64,000 nucleotides of DNA. Source: a virus. The notes under the pieces were generated by a model, which was given only the letters and a program-made list of their open reading frames with translations, searched no databases and was not told the origin of the DNA. Position numbers and translations under genes: made by a program. The stretch is from IMG/VR virus record IMGVR_UViG_3300033145_003080, positions 1 through 64,000 of that record, one strand, 5' to 3'. Of this stretch, positions 18,379 through 26,691 are shown piece by piece. Each line of letters starts with the position of its first letter. Within the stretch, counting starts at the first letter, position 1.

Positions 18379-18696
18379 TTAATTAATAAAAAATACATTA
18401 ACGGTATGCAAATGGTAATACAAAACTCTTTTTTGGTCTTCGAGCTCCTTCCCACGTAAATGATAATGTTGCTTTTCTATATGCGCAGCCTTCATTTGTT
18501 CACATTTCTTCTTAGCCTTTTTTTCACTACCGATGACAACGGCCTCTACCGAATCATTACAACATATCACATGAATTGGTTTTGATAGTATTTCGTTAAG
18601 CTTTAATTTAAGCATGTTCCATCTATGCGCCCAGCCAGCACCTTTTACTGGATATCTTTCTTCAATCTTCTCAAATAATTTATCAACAGGTTTCAT
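18379..18696 (-). CDS. Hypothetical basic protein
   Basis: A 105-residue protein with a helical amphipathic N-terminus (MKPVDKLFEKIEERYP), a strand CCNDSVEAVVIG, then a Lys-rich helix. It lies 29 bases after the ligase stop in the same direction. No family recognised. Confidence 0.55.
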   Translation of the reverse strand: MKPVDKLFEKIEERYPVKGAGWAHRWNMLKLKLNEILSKPIHVICCNDSVEAVVIGSEKKAKKKCEQMKAAHIEKQHYHLRGKELEDQKRVLYYHLHTVNVFFIN

Positions 18697-18724
18697 ACTA
18701 TCCCTTTCTAAAAAAAGGAACCGG

Positions 18725-20404
18725 TTAATAACCGGCCCCTTTGTCTAAATGCCATTCAGCCAGCCTGGCTGCCCTGCCCTCGTGGCCCTTTCGGGAATCC
18801 ACTTTCGCCACCATCCCAATAAGTGCGTTACCTCTATTTAGAAGTTCAATGAATTCATTTTCTTTGCCAAGTTGCCCAGGACCAAGTTTGAACCCTTTAC
18901 CTGAATCAAGAGATTTAAACCAAATTGCTCCTGATGGCTTCCCTTTCGGACCCCATCCTAAAGCAACGTATGTCACCTCCCAATCGTGAGCTTCGCCCCA
19001 AAACCTCTGTTTATGACCTTCATTGATACTCTTTCCTTCTGGAACACCAACTAAACCTTCAATCCCTTTATTTATCTGTATCGCAACAAGTTCTGGTAAA
19101 TTTATAAACTCACTTAAATCTGCAAACGTTTCCTGCAATTTACGATTTTCAAAGAAAGCAAGATCAAATACCGGCTTGCCTTCCCATCGGTCGATACGAT
19201 ACATTCTGAAATCAGGAATAATATTCATTGGTCGAATCTTATCAGAATTAAGAACCCCACCGGTTTCAGCAGCAGTGAGATACCTGTTTCTTCTAAACCA
19301 GCCGGCCGGATTAAGCGGATTGAACTTTCTTTTAAACATCAGCTCACCAATTCCTCGAGGATGAGCTTTATGCCTTATTCTGAATAACTCCGGAACTTTG
19401 CCAGAATATTGTATTCGGTCACCAGTTACAATACTCACTCGAGGTGACCACCAGGTCGTCTCTTTCTCTATAGTATCGAAATAAGCACTGGCACCATCAT
19501 ATTTTTTAGTCACAGTACAAGGATCCACGTTCTTTTTAAATGTTTTAATATCCTTGTCAGTTTTAAGGTACAATCTATCTTCAAAAGAAGGAGACATTTT
19601 CTTTATTACACCCCAAGTCACTATAGGTGCTTTTTTCTTATCCCCTGGAAACAGTTTATGTAAATAAAGCAACCTGTGCTTGTTAAGAATCGGACAATAC
19701 ATCTTAATCGTTTTTCCAATACCATTATCAACAGACATTATTTCAACCGGTTCGTTAATAATAACTTGTCTGGTCAGACCTGCGCCATATCCTTTAATAC
19801 CAGACTCACCAATGTTCCATGACGTCTCAGCGTTTGTAATAGAATGATCAAAGCTCTGAGCCATTCTTGAATTATTCATTACCTCTTCCCTGAGTAAATT
19901 CAGAATTGCAAATCTGCTCTTTGCAGTAAGCCCACCATCTTTATCAAACTTAATATCATTCATAATCGGTTTGCTACCAAGATTTATTACTAAGCTCAGA
20001 TGGCCTATATGGATATCAAGATGGGGATTCGTAGCCTGATGAAATACAATCCTCATATGTTTTACGACTCGTTTATTCTGATCAATCTCATCTTCGATCC
20101 ATGTTTTGCCACCCATGCCGTTGATTTTGATGATAGGTCGCCTGATAACCATAGCCCGTTTGTAAGTTGGTATTATTACTTTCTTGACATTGCCAAATAC
20201 AGCATCTTTTATAGTACTGCATGAAAACATACGGACAACATCATCCAGAGATTTCGCTTCAGAATATTTTTTGATTGTAGGGATGTACATAAATGCTTTA
20301 AATATCCATTTAACCTTTGTCATCTTCAACACTTTAGGCCAAGCTGGATTAACCCATTGATAAAGGTCTTTGCCTCTGACCAACCCTTTCGCCAGCCGTT
20401 TCAT
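18725..20404 (-). CDS. ATP-dependent DNA ligase-like nucleotidyltransferase
   Basis: A 559-residue protein. Adenylation motif I is K301-Y-D-G (TKKYDGASAY), motif III-type GE at about 353-354, FDLAFF at about 413, motif IV EGLVGV at about 449 and a strand motif WEVTYVALG at about 475. The 290-residue N-terminal part is large for a phage ligase and contains NPHLDIHIGHLSLVI, weakly like the phosphoesterase strand of LigD-type proteins. It would seal nicks. I chose ATG 20404 because GGAG lies seven bases upstream; an ATG two codons earlier is too close to the GGAG. Confidence 0.7.
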   Translation of the reverse strand: MKRLAKGLVRGKDLYQWVNPAWPKVLKMTKVKWIFKAFMYIPTIKKYSEAKSLDDVVRMFSCSTIKDAVFGNVKKVIIPTYKRAMVIRRPIIKINGMGGKTWIEDEIDQNKRVVKHMRIVFHQATNPHLDIHIGHLSLVINLGSKPIMNDIKFDKDGGLTAKSRFAILNLLREEVMNNSRMAQSFDHSITNAETSWNIGESGIKGYGAGLTRQVIINEPVEIMSVDNGIGKTIKMYCPILNKHRLLYLHKLFPGDKKKAPIVTWGVIKKMSPSFEDRLYLKTDKDIKTFKKNVDPCTVTKKYDGASAYFDTIEKETTWWSPRVSIVTGDRIQYSGKVPELFRIRHKAHPRGIGELMFKRKFNPLNPAGWFRRNRYLTAAETGGVLNSDKIRPMNIIPDFRMYRIDRWEGKPVFDLAFFENRKLQETFADLSEFINLPELVAIQINKGIEGLVGVPEGKSINEGHKQRFWGEAHDWEVTYVALGWGPKGKPSGAIWFKSLDSGKGFKLGPGQLGKENEFIELLNRGNALIGMVAKVDSRKGHEGRAARLAEWHLDKGAGY

Positions 20405-20819
20405 TATCATCTCCAATCTTCTTCTCAAGTAATGTTACCAGTATAAGAATTATTATTACCGACATTACCGGCACAACCATTGTTGATTCAAAAAATGCTG
20501 GAAGCATTATAAAAGTCGGAAATTCACCTATTATATGGGAAAGCCCTACTGATGCCAGTGTCAATATTACGACCGCTTCCCAATTATCAGCAATGTCCTT
20601 CAATATCTTTTTACCTTCCTCCATTATAATTTTGGCAAAATCGACTGATCTCCTTTTAATCAACTCCCAATTCTCTTTACGACCTTCATCAGTTTTTAGA
20701 TTTGCTGCAAATTCGTATGTAGCAAAGGACACATCAATCACAATCTCAATCGACCGGTCGGCGATTTTCATTGCCAATTCAGCAGCAATGTTGTATTTTT
20801 CTCTCAATTTAAACTCCAT
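20349..20819 (-). CDS. Membrane protein with helical N-terminal domain
   Basis: A 156-residue protein. Residues 1-80 are charged helices. Two hydrophobic segments (about 82-110 VVILTLASVGLSHII..., 112-133 STMVVPVMSVIIILILVTLL) are followed by a short hydrophilic tail that overlaps the ligase start. GGAGGATAAA precedes the ATG, and the unit is driven by the promoter at 20861. Function unknown. Confidence 0.6.
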   Translation of the reverse strand: MEFKLREKYNIAAELAMKIADRSIEIVIDVSFATYEFAANLKTDEGRKENWELIKRRSVDFAKIIMEEGKKILKDIADNWEAVVILTLASVGLSHIIGEFPTFIMLPAFFESTMVVPVMSVIIILILVTLLEKKIGDDNETAGERVGQRQRPLSMG

Positions 20820-20860
20820 TTTATCCTCCTTATTTGTAAATAATTATCTTTCACTATATA

Positions 20861-20888
20861 GTTATACCAAATAATAGTCATTAATAAC
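20861..20888 (-). promoter_or_regulatory. Phage-type promoter
   Basis: GTTATT (20883-20888), 16 bases ending TTTGG, TATAAC (20861-20866), then TATATAG. It starts directly after a terminator U-tract and reads into the membrane-protein/ligase unit. Confidence 0.75.
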
Positions 20889-20889
20889 T

Positions 20890-20916
20890 AAAAAAAAGGC
20901 AGAGAAACCCTGCCTT
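20890..20916 (-). terminator. Intrinsic terminator
   Basis: GGCAG/CTGCC stem followed by eight T on the minus strand, ending the 20915-21145 gene. Confidence 0.8.
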
Positions 20917-21145
20917 ATTCTATCATAATCAAACCAACTTTTTTAAAGAGCCATGAAAGCCAGCCCGTTTTCAACTTTACTAATTTGTGTCCTTTTCTCT
21001 GACACACCCAGCATGGTGAAAATGACCCGTTATTCATTTCGAACACAGCGTGCTCTTTACCGCATACTGCACATGGCTTCACAGAAATTATGTATGTCCA
21101 TCTTCGTTTTCTTCTTTTACTTCGAGACATAGGTCGATAATACAT
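20915..21145 (-). CDS. Small zinc-ribbon protein
   Basis: Up to 76 residues with CAVC...CWVC spaced by 18 residues, an Arg/Lys-rich N-terminus (MSRSKRRKRRW) and a hydrophobic WLSWLFKKVGLI C-terminus. The start may be the second Met (21130), because the first lies inside the upstream gene. Probably nucleic-acid binding. Confidence 0.55.
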   Translation of the reverse strand: MYYRPMSRSKRRKRRWTYIISVKPCAVCGKEHAVFEMNNGSFSPCWVCQRKGHKLVKLKTGWLSWLFKKVGLIMIE

Positions 21146-21285
21146 TCAGGAACGCCATGTTCGAATTGTGTTTTGCCAGCAAGTTCGAGGGCGACTTTCT
21201 TCGCTGTTTCTTCATCGTCTGCTGTTACACGAAACTCTTCCATGGCAGTAGCTGCTTTTACTACTGAAATATCAAAATCCGGCAC
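21088..21285 (-). CDS. Small acidic alpha/beta protein
   Basis: A 65-residue protein, MPDFDISVVKAATAMEEFRV..., with a strand, an ADDEETAKKVALELA helix and a second strand. It is close to the layout of small phage/plasmid DpnD-PcfM-like proteins. AAGGAGG precedes the ATG. It is the first gene after the promoter at 21325 and overlaps the next gene by 58 bases. Confidence 0.55.
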   Translation of the reverse strand: MPDFDISVVKAATAMEEFRVTADDEETAKKVALELAGKTQFEHGVPECIIDLCLEVKEENEDGHT

Positions 21286-21324
21286 TGCAACCTCCTTGTT
21301 TAAAAATAATTATATCTAACTATA

Positions 21325-21352
21325 GATATACCATAAATGGGATGATAATAAC
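21325..21352 (-). promoter_or_regulatory. Phage-type promoter
   Basis: GTTATT (21347-21352), 16 bases ending ATGG, TATATC (21325-21330), then TATAG. It lies directly after the T-run of the terminator at 21353-21393. Confidence 0.7.
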
Positions 21353-21393
21353 TAAAAAAAAGATAGCTGGCATAATAACGGCCAGACTATCTC
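21353..21393 (-). terminator. Intrinsic terminator
   Basis: AGATAGtCTGGC pairs with GCCAGCTATCT across a nine-base loop, followed by eight T on the minus strand. Confidence 0.8.
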
Positions 21394-21454
21394 TTTTCAT
21401 TTTTAATTACTGTCGAAGAAATGATAATAAAACACTTCATCAATCCTTTACTTG

Positions 21455-21826
21455 TTAACTCCCACCTTTATCCCAGTTGCGGGTCATTTTAACAAATCTA
21501 CCATATTGATCACCGGTAAGCGCCCGCACCATTTGGTCAAGGGCGTACGCTTTATGGTGTGCTCCATCAGCAGTACCATAATCCATTGCTATTCTGAGAG
21601 CTTTGATAATTCTACCAGTTGGCTCTCCTATCTTAAACGGATCAATGCCGAGCGCATCAATACACCCAGCAAAACATATACCAGTGCGATCGCACTCAAG
21701 GCAATCAGGCGGTTCTTCATTATTAAAACTCTTTTGCTCGGCTGCCATATCAGCGGCATCACGACGTTTTTCGAACTCATGGTCGTTTTGGGAATCCTTT
21801 TGCCCATTAGTTAACTTCTCGCTCAT
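21455..21826 (-). CDS. Hypothetical protein with cysteine cluster
   Basis: A 123-residue protein. Central CLECDRTGICFAGC gives four cysteines that could bind a metal. The C-terminal half (MDYGTADGAHHKAYALDQMV) matches a type of phage protein with a conserved HHKxWxxDQMxR-like motif. It overlaps the upstream gene by ATGA. Confidence 0.55.
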   Translation of the reverse strand: MSEKLTNGQKDSQNDHEFEKRRDAADMAAEQKSFNNEEPPDCLECDRTGICFAGCIDALGIDPFKIGEPTGRIIKALRIAMDYGTADGAHHKAYALDQMVRALTGDQYGRFVKMTRNWDKGGS

Positions 21827-22191
21827 GCTGTAACCTCCACATCAGGTCTTTTATCCTTTGCCAGTTTGTCCTGCATGAGACGCTCTGCTATCAAGGCTTC
21901 AAGCAAGTGAAGATAATTCTGAGCGTCGCCGATTTTATCATCAATCCACTTCTGGTCGATGTAATCATATTCACCCAGCCCAATATCACGAATAGCATCA
22001 AATATAGCTATATTATGTTTCTCAACCATTCCATGCAATGCCAGTTCTGGCGTTTCATGTTTACGCATCGCAGCTTCTTTGAATTGGTGTAATCGGTCCT
22101 CACGGCCGTATCTTCTACCTTTACTGGAAAGGATAGCTAAGTTCTTCTCCATTCGCTTTTTTACAAGAGCGTCAAAAGTGGCGTAGTCCAA
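21823..22191 (-). CDS. Hypothetical helical protein
   Basis: A 122-residue, all-helical protein with KGRRYGREDRLHQFKEAA and a central WIDDKIGDAQNYLHLLEALI block. This pattern is common in phage proteins paired with the preceding type of gene, suggesting a conserved two-gene module. The stop directly abuts the ATGA of the next gene. Confidence 0.55.
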   Translation of the reverse strand: MDYATFDALVKKRMEKNLAILSSKGRRYGREDRLHQFKEAAMRKHETPELALHGMVEKHNIAIFDAIRDIGLGEYDYIDQKWIDDKIGDAQNYLHLLEALIAERLMQDKLAKDKRPDVEVTA

Positions 22192-22572
22192 TTATCCTCC
22201 TTTTACTTTTCGATAATGTTTCAAAATATCTTTGAGTGAATTCATCCCAGTTTTGGCGACGAATCCAACAATTTCATCAAAATAATCCATACCTTTATGC
22301 AAGAGTGTCTCAGATGTAACTGCGCACCCCTGTTTAGGATCATGGTACAGCTCGTAATACTCATTACCATCCATAAAGAAGTGGTCGGTACTTGATGACC
22401 TGATAACAAATAGGTGGTGCTTATCAATATATTTACGATAGTCAACCCAATCGACTACAGGGTCACCAGTATTAAACTTGACAGTTTTCTTCCCGACACG
22501 TAGGTCAAACGATTTGTATGATGACTGCTTCGGCTCATCATAATCTACTAATAGAAATCCTTGTTGGTTCAT
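22192..22572 (-). CDS. Hypothetical protein
   Basis: A 126-residue alpha/beta protein. Its start overlaps the upstream stop by ATGA and its stop touches the next ribosome site, so it is translationally coupled. The aromatic-rich middle (HHLFVIRSSSTDHFFMDGNE) has no recognised motif. Confidence 0.5.
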   Translation of the reverse strand: MNQQGFLLVDYDEPKQSSYKSFDLRVGKKTVKFNTGDPVVDWVDYRKYIDKHHLFVIRSSSTDHFFMDGNEYYELYHDPKQGCAVTSETLLHKGMDYFDEIVGFVAKTGMNSLKDILKHYRKVKGG

Positions 22573-22934
22573 GGCATTCTGGCATGCTCTGGAATTTCAT
22601 GCACCACACCATCACAACCTGGGTAAGGACATGCTTTATGAATATCTTCACTAAACCCAACACAATCCTTTGCGCATTTTCCGCAGGTAAGAATTTTGTA
22701 TCCGCACACATCTTTAGACTTTGTTGAAGTAAAAACCTCCTCAATACACTTTTCTCTTCTGGTTATTTCGCCACCATCACCAATCCGCGGTCCGGTTGAT
22801 TTGCATTTAGTAGTACATTGTAGAAAATACTCAATCTCTTCATTATTGCTTACATATTCGCGACTCAAACTCATCGTCTCACCGCAGTATAAACAATAAT
22901 ATTTAACTGTGCCTTTTTTCTTTATTAATGCCAT
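22569..22934 (-). CDS. Multi-cysteine zinc-ribbon protein
   Basis: A 121-residue protein with three cysteine pairs (CLYC, CGKC, CPYPGC) plus CTTKC, indicating two zinc ribbons. The last one, CPYPGCDGVVHEIPEHA, is typical of small phage Zn proteins. AAGGAGG precedes the ATG. Confidence 0.6.
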   Translation of the reverse strand: MALIKKKGTVKYYCLYCGETMSLSREYVSNNEEIEYFLQCTTKCKSTGPRIGDGGEITRREKCIEEVFTSTKSKDVCGYKILTCGKCAKDCVGFSEDIHKACPYPGCDGVVHEIPEHARMP

Positions 22935-22943
22935 CTATCCTCC

Positions 22944-23510
22944 TTACCTAATTCTAAACATCGGTTTTATCCACGGTTCATCAACGAGGCGAAAGAACTC
23001 CTCCTCGGTCGGAACCGGTATTATTACGTCAGTACCTTCCCAGCGGAGATATCCGCCCTTTGATTCCATTCCGACCTTCTTGGTTTCTTTATCAATCATT
23101 CGTTTTGAGTATTCAACCGGACCGGTCCGAAACATAACCATCAGACCGTAGTTATCTCGAGTAACCATGTATAGATTAATTATAACATCATACTCAGGAT
23201 GGAGTCGCTGAGTATATTTACCTTTCTCAGGATCACCCTTCATCTTCAACCATAAGTTAACCAACTTGATAAAACCACCAGTGCGGGTGGGCCCGAAATT
23301 AAGAAGATCGGTCTGTATAGTTATTAATTTCGGGACACAGACAATAGAAATGCTATCCCCCTTACTCCGATCGCGCCTGAGCCAGTCAACAACACAGATG
23401 CCCTTCTCTTCGCAGTGAGGAAAAAGATCCATACATATCGCAGTTGCGATCTTCTCTCCTTCTGCTTTTAGAATACAACCATCATTTGACTTCAATAGTG
23501 TCTTTTGCAT
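22944..23510 (-). CDS. Hypothetical protein
   Basis: A 188-residue protein starting MQKTLLKSNDG. The ATG is preceded by AAGGGGG. It contains CVVDWLRRDRSKGDSISIVC and PVEYSKRMIDKETKKVGMES. The start region is nearly identical in DNA to the start of the next gene upstream (repeat 23490-23511 versus 23857-23878), so the two gene boundaries arose by local duplication. No family recognised. Confidence 0.5.
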   Translation of the reverse strand: MQKTLLKSNDGCILKAEGEKIATAICMDLFPHCEEKGICVVDWLRRDRSKGDSISIVCVPKLITIQTDLLNFGPTRTGGFIKLVNLWLKMKGDPEKGKYTQRLHPEYDVIINLYMVTRDNYGLMVMFRTGPVEYSKRMIDKETKKVGMESKGGYLRWEGTDVIIPVPTEEEFFRLVDEPWIKPMFRIR

Positions 23511-23877
23511 CACTATCCCCCTTCGGCCATTCAAAATCAGATGGAGTCTCAGGTTCTTTCCTATCTGCAAAAAAAGAAAGGCAATATCCATGAGGGTCAT
23601 ATCCCATCAACATCATCGCATTCTCTACATCCCCCTGTATGTCAGCATAGAAAAAGAACTCCTTTTTATCCCATGTGCGCGTTCTGATTCCAGTGTCAGA
23701 AAGTACGTGTACTTCATCAGGGATGCCATCGGTTCTCTTCTCTAAAGTGGGCATACTCTTCTGCCCGAGAAACAATCCTTCGTCCCCGGCGGTCCCGATA
23801 AGCTCCTTCCTATCTTCTTCGCTTATTGTCTGTTGGTAAGCCAGTATCTCCACTATCTTCAATAGTGTTCTTTGCAT
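23482..23877 (-). CDS. Hypothetical protein
   Basis: A 131-residue protein starting MQRTLLKIVEILAYQQ, with GGAGG six bases before the ATG. It ends DSDAKDTIEVK, and these last codons overlap the first codons of the next gene. The upstream gene ends in the related DDAKNTIED, so both junctions share the same overlapping-frame design. Confidence 0.5.
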   Translation of the reverse strand: MQRTLLKIVEILAYQQTISEEDRKELIGTAGDEGLFLGQKSMPTLEKRTDGIPDEVHVLSDTGIRTRTWDKKEFFFYADIQGDVENAMMLMGYDPHGYCLSFFADRKEPETPSDFEWPKGDSDAKDTIEVK

Positions 23878-24145
23878 CGTCATCCTCCTTTTCCCAAATG
23901 TGATCAAGTCCAGCAAGGGCTCGTTTCATACAGGTTTTACAAATACCTTTCTTGCCAACGTTTCCGCGCCAGATAGAAAAGGATTCACCATCATCCCTAT
24001 TTGCGGCATACCTACACATTGGACCTTCAACATCACCAAACGTACCCTGGTACAAATGTGCGAGCGGTGGGTGTGGGTAATCCCTGCCAAGGCCGGCTAT
24101 ATATCCTTTAGGGACTTTATATTTATCATAAACTCTCTCTGCCAA
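23810..24145 (-). CDS. Small cysteine-containing hypothetical protein
   Basis: A 111-residue protein containing GPMCRYAANRDDGESFSIWR and KGICKTCMKRALAG; CKTC plus the upstream C may form a metal site. The C-terminus overlaps the following gene by 68 bases. Confidence 0.5.
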   Translation of the reverse strand: MAERVYDKYKVPKGYIAGLGRDYPHPPLAHLYQGTFGDVEGPMCRYAANRDDGESFSIWRGNVGKKGICKTCMKRALAGLDHIWEKEDDDAKNTIEDSGDTGLPTDNKRRR

Positions 24146-24146
24146 T

Positions 24147-24710
24147 TTATCCTCCCAGCCTATCTTTCATTATTGTGGCTACTTCGTCCATGTTACTACC
24201 ATCATAACGAATGACCTGAAGATGATAGTATTTTTCGTTGTAATTATGCGCAGGCATAATGACAAGACCCCGCGGTCTCCATTTCAACCATTTCTCTATA
24301 TGTTCAGGCCAATCGTCTACTAAAACTTTACCATAAATGAGCCCTTTGTCTCGAGTGATTGTGACATCAACATTATCAGTATTTTGATTTATCCACATTT
24401 TCTTACCCATCCACGACTTGGGATTTTTTCTTGGACCCTGTGTTAATATCATTCTTTTATAACCAAGGTGCCCCGCTAACGTCCAGATATCAAATCCTAG
24501 TTCTAACCTTTTAAGACTCGTCCACCAGCTTGTTTTGGAAAGTATTAAATCTCTCCGCGCCTTTAAATAATCAGGAAGAGTATTTCTTCCAAATTCAACA
24601 TATGGAGGTTCTAAGGGCGACTCTAACGCTTCCATACTATCACGCAATGCGGTCTCATAATCACATAACGTTCCATCCATATCAAACAAAGCAATATCTT
24701 CTGGTTTCAT
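24147..24710 (-). CDS. HAD-family phosphatase (5'(3')-nucleotidase-like)
   Basis: A 187-residue protein with all HAD motifs: motif I DMDGTLCDYE (D10, D12), motif II MILTQGP (T), motif III K in RDKGLIYGK and motif IV VLVDDWPEH (DD). Size and motif layout fit 5'(3')-deoxyribonucleotidases, which act in nucleotide recycling during infection; other small phosphatases cannot be excluded. A nested hairpin lies upstream of its start. Confidence 0.85.
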   Translation of the reverse strand: MKPEDIALFDMDGTLCDYETALRDSMEALESPLEPPYVEFGRNTLPDYLKARRDLILSKTSWWTSLKRLELGFDIWTLAGHLGYKRMILTQGPRKNPKSWMGKKMWINQNTDNVDVTITRDKGLIYGKVLVDDWPEHIEKWLKWRPRGLVIMPAHNYNEKYYHLQVIRYDGSNMDEVATIMKDRLGG

Positions 24711-24732
24711 AATATTTCCTTTTATATAAAGT

Positions 24733-24797
24733 GGGTGGCGGTTGCCTGGTGATGTCAGACCGGAGGATAAAAGGCCAAAACATCACGCCGCCACCCT
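24733..24797 (-). other. Nested hairpin between genes
   Basis: GGGTGGCGG pairs with CCGCCACCC (9 bp), and inside it GTGATGT pairs with ACATCAC, leaving an interrupted inner arm containing TCCTCC (complement of a ribosome site). No long T-run follows, so it may be a processing or translation-control element rather than a terminator. Confidence 0.6.
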
Positions 24798-24804
24798 TCC
24801 GGAA

Positions 24805-25032
24805 TTACTCCTGCAAATCAAACCCAATCATTTCAGCAATACCATACATACTGTCATCGCATTCGTGATAAATTTTATTTATCTTGTCAGCTTCTGCCAT
24901 TTCATAGCTTGTCTCAGTAGCCAAGAGGGTCCGCATTGAATTGACCACACCAATCATCTCTTCAGGTGTTTTCTTTAATTCTTCGCCACACCTCATACAT
25001 TTAAACACTAACTTCATTTTCTTTTTTGTCAT
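24805..25032 (-). CDS. Small protein with CxxC
   Basis: 75 residues from the ATG at 25032 (GGAG seven bases upstream). KCMRCGEELKKTPEE near the N-terminus provides one cysteine pair and IYHECDD one more Cys. Mostly helical. Function unknown. Confidence 0.5.
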   Translation of the reverse strand: MTKKKMKLVFKCMRCGEELKKTPEEMIGVVNSMRTLLATETSYEMAEADKINKIYHECDDSMYGIAEMIGFDLQE

Positions 25033-25046
25033 AGCCAATCTCCATT

Positions 25047-25285
25047 TTAAAGCGAATCGATAAATGCTTGAGTTTTTGCAACCAGGCTTTGAAAATTATC
25101 AGCTTCTATATTTTGCAAGCCTTTGTACCTCCACGGGCAAATCGAATTCTTGCCTCATACTCAATAGGCCTTGTCTCATCAAAAATATTTTTACTTATTT
25201 CGAACGTAATTGATTTGATATTTTTCTTTTTGAATGGATCTTTAAATTCAACAATCCCTGTTGCTGCGTTTATTAAATTAGGCAT
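25047..25285 (-). pseudogene. Small gene split by a one-base deletion
   Basis: From the ATG at 25285 (or a GTG two codons earlier, five bases after GGAGG) the frame reads MPNLINAATGIVEFKDPF... and meets TAG at 25106 after ARGGTKACKI. Adding one base near 25133 instead continues as RWRYKGLQNIEADNF...QAFIDSL to TAA at 25047, which reads as a natural C-terminus ending just before the next ribosome site. The gene is probably about 79 residues long and is interrupted here. Confidence 0.45.
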
Positions 25286-25292
25286 CTCCACG

Positions 25293-25523
25293 TTATCCTC
25301 CAGGAAAAAGTACTTCATTTAAATCTGGGATTTTATTACCATCAGCAAGCATTTGAAGATGGTATATACATACGTGATAATGAACAATGTTTACACACTG
25401 GATTGTGAAAAACGGTGATGCAAATGTCGTATTGTTCATCATGTAACACACACTTATAAGTAAATTTTCTTCGTTAAGCAGATAGCTCAATTCAGTATTC
25501 TTATCATGGATTCTATATTCCAC
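25293..25523 (-). CDS. Hypothetical protein
   Basis: A 76-residue beta-rich protein (MEYRIHDKNTELSYLLNEEN...). Its stop lies inside the ribosome-site region of the next gene (CCTGGAGGATAA), a tight coupling. No motif recognised. Confidence 0.5.
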   Translation of the reverse strand: MEYRIHDKNTELSYLLNEENLLISVCYMMNNTTFASPFFTIQCVNIVHYHVCIYHLQMLADGNKIPDLNEVLFPGG

Positions 25524-25719
25524 AATATCCTCCTTTACGTTTGCGTTTCAAGGCAGGCAAGCCTTGTTCAACGAACTTTCGTACATTTGACCTTTGGTCT
25601 TTCTTTTTAAAAATAGTACCCTGAGTGCTTATGAATTTACACTTAGGGCAAATAAAGCCCGGGAAGTGGCAAAATACCACCCCCGAGCGCATTTCTGTAT
25701 TACATTCAGGGCATATCAT
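25513..25719 (-). CDS. Small zinc-ribbon protein
   Basis: About 68 residues from Met at 25719, with MICPEC...FICPKC forming a classic four-cysteine ribbon, then a basic tail (KKKDQRSNVRKF, LKRKRKGGY). The start is uncertain because AAGGAG lies 12 bases away; a TTG at 25746 is the alternative. Probably binds nucleic acid. Confidence 0.6.
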   Translation of the reverse strand: MICPECNTEMRSGVVFCHFPGFICPKCKFISTQGTIFKKKDQRSNVRKFVEQGLPALKRKRKGGYCGI

Positions 25720-25723
25720 AACA

Positions 25724-26038
25724 TTATTTAGCTCCTTCAAACTCAAGTATCCAAATATTGTTATTATTTATCTCTTCCTTCTCATGCTGGACTATGTTCC
25801 AATCCTTATATATCTCAGGTTCCCCGGCATGATTAAGTAAGAATGATGAATCCTCTCCCTCCTGAAGCATTAAACAGAAAAAGGGAGCTTGGCCTTTATA
25901 TTTCAACAACCACTCATAAACGGTCAGCAGATCAGCACACACAGTCTCTTGTTTCGGTACTGGTATATTAACCTTCATTTGAGATGTTGGTCTTTTATAA
26001 CCGATTACTTTTCCAATGATATCTTTGATTTTAGGCAT
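25724..26038 (-). CDS. Hypothetical protein
   Basis: A 104-residue alpha/beta protein with EWLLKYKGQAPFFCLMLQEG in the middle and a strand NNIWILEFEGA at the end. Stop TAA overlaps the ribosome-site region of the zinc-ribbon gene. No family recognised. Confidence 0.5.
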   Translation of the reverse strand: MPKIKDIIGKVIGYKRPTSQMKVNIPVPKQETVCADLLTVYEWLLKYKGQAPFFCLMLQEGEDSSFLLNHAGEPEIYKDWNIVQHEKEEINNNNIWILEFEGAK

Positions 26039-26065
26039 TTTGGCTTATCCTCCAAAATAGCGGGG

Positions 26066-26266
26066 TTATATGATGAAAGACCCATCTTTCGAATGGGTCT
26101 CAGTAAATGTATTTAAGAATTTACAAAACTCACCCGTTGCAGCTAAAACCGATATAATATTCTGGATAGGCATTTGAGTCGATTCGCTTATTTCTATAGC
26201 ATTGACAACTTCCTGAAATATTATATCAACCTTATCCTTCAACACTTCTAATTCATTTTTTACCAT
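26066..26266 (-). CDS. Hypothetical helical protein
   Basis: A 66-residue, all-helical protein (MVKNELEVLKDKVDIIFQEV...), acidic, possibly coiled coil. It lies in a run of small co-directional genes. No motif seen. Confidence 0.5.
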   Translation of the reverse strand: MVKNELEVLKDKVDIIFQEVVNAIEISESTQMPIQNIISVLAATGEFCKFLNTFTETHSKDGSFII

Positions 26267-26280
26267 GTATACTCCGATTG

Positions 26281-26691
26281 TTATCTGAGAGACGGAACGC
26301 CAATCTTCTTTTGCCTCCTGGTTGCCTCAAGTATCGGCATGTTGGCTTCAGTAGGAATATAAATCGTTTCAGAAGTACCATCATGCAAACCTTTAACCCA
26401 CAACCATTGAATGTATGGTGTAGTCAATTGTTTATCGATAATAGCAACCGCCCTGGCTGTTCCATGAGCGCGGATGGTATCCTCTGCAAGTCTATGTGTC
26501 GCCGCCCCTTTTCCAGCTTCAGCTTCCTCGATTATTATCATCCTGTCATATTTTGCTTCTTCCAATGCAGCCTTTCCCTTTAACGTTTTTGAATACACTG
26601 TATATTTAGGTATACCCCACATTGCAAACGCAATAAGTAATATTGATAAAATCGTATAAAGAGTATACTGCAAAACCTTATTGTTTATCAT
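26281..26691 (-). CDS. Membrane-anchored SPFH/band-7-like protein
   Basis: A 136-residue protein with one N-terminal TM helix (LYTILSILLIAFAMWGI), then a helical segment rich in Ala/Glu/Lys (GKAALEEAKYDR), and a C-terminus GTSETIYIPTEANMPILEA, the phrase found at the end of band-7/SPFH proteins. The usual beta SPFH core is missing, so it is a reduced version. It may organise membrane complexes or modulate FtsH-type proteases. Confidence 0.5.
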   Translation of the reverse strand: MINNKVLQYTLYTILSILLIAFAMWGIPKYTVYSKTLKGKAALEEAKYDRMIIIEEAEAGKGAATHRLAEDTIRAHGTARAVAIIDKQLTTPYIQWLWVKGLHDGTSETIYIPTEANMPILEATRRQKKIGVPSLR

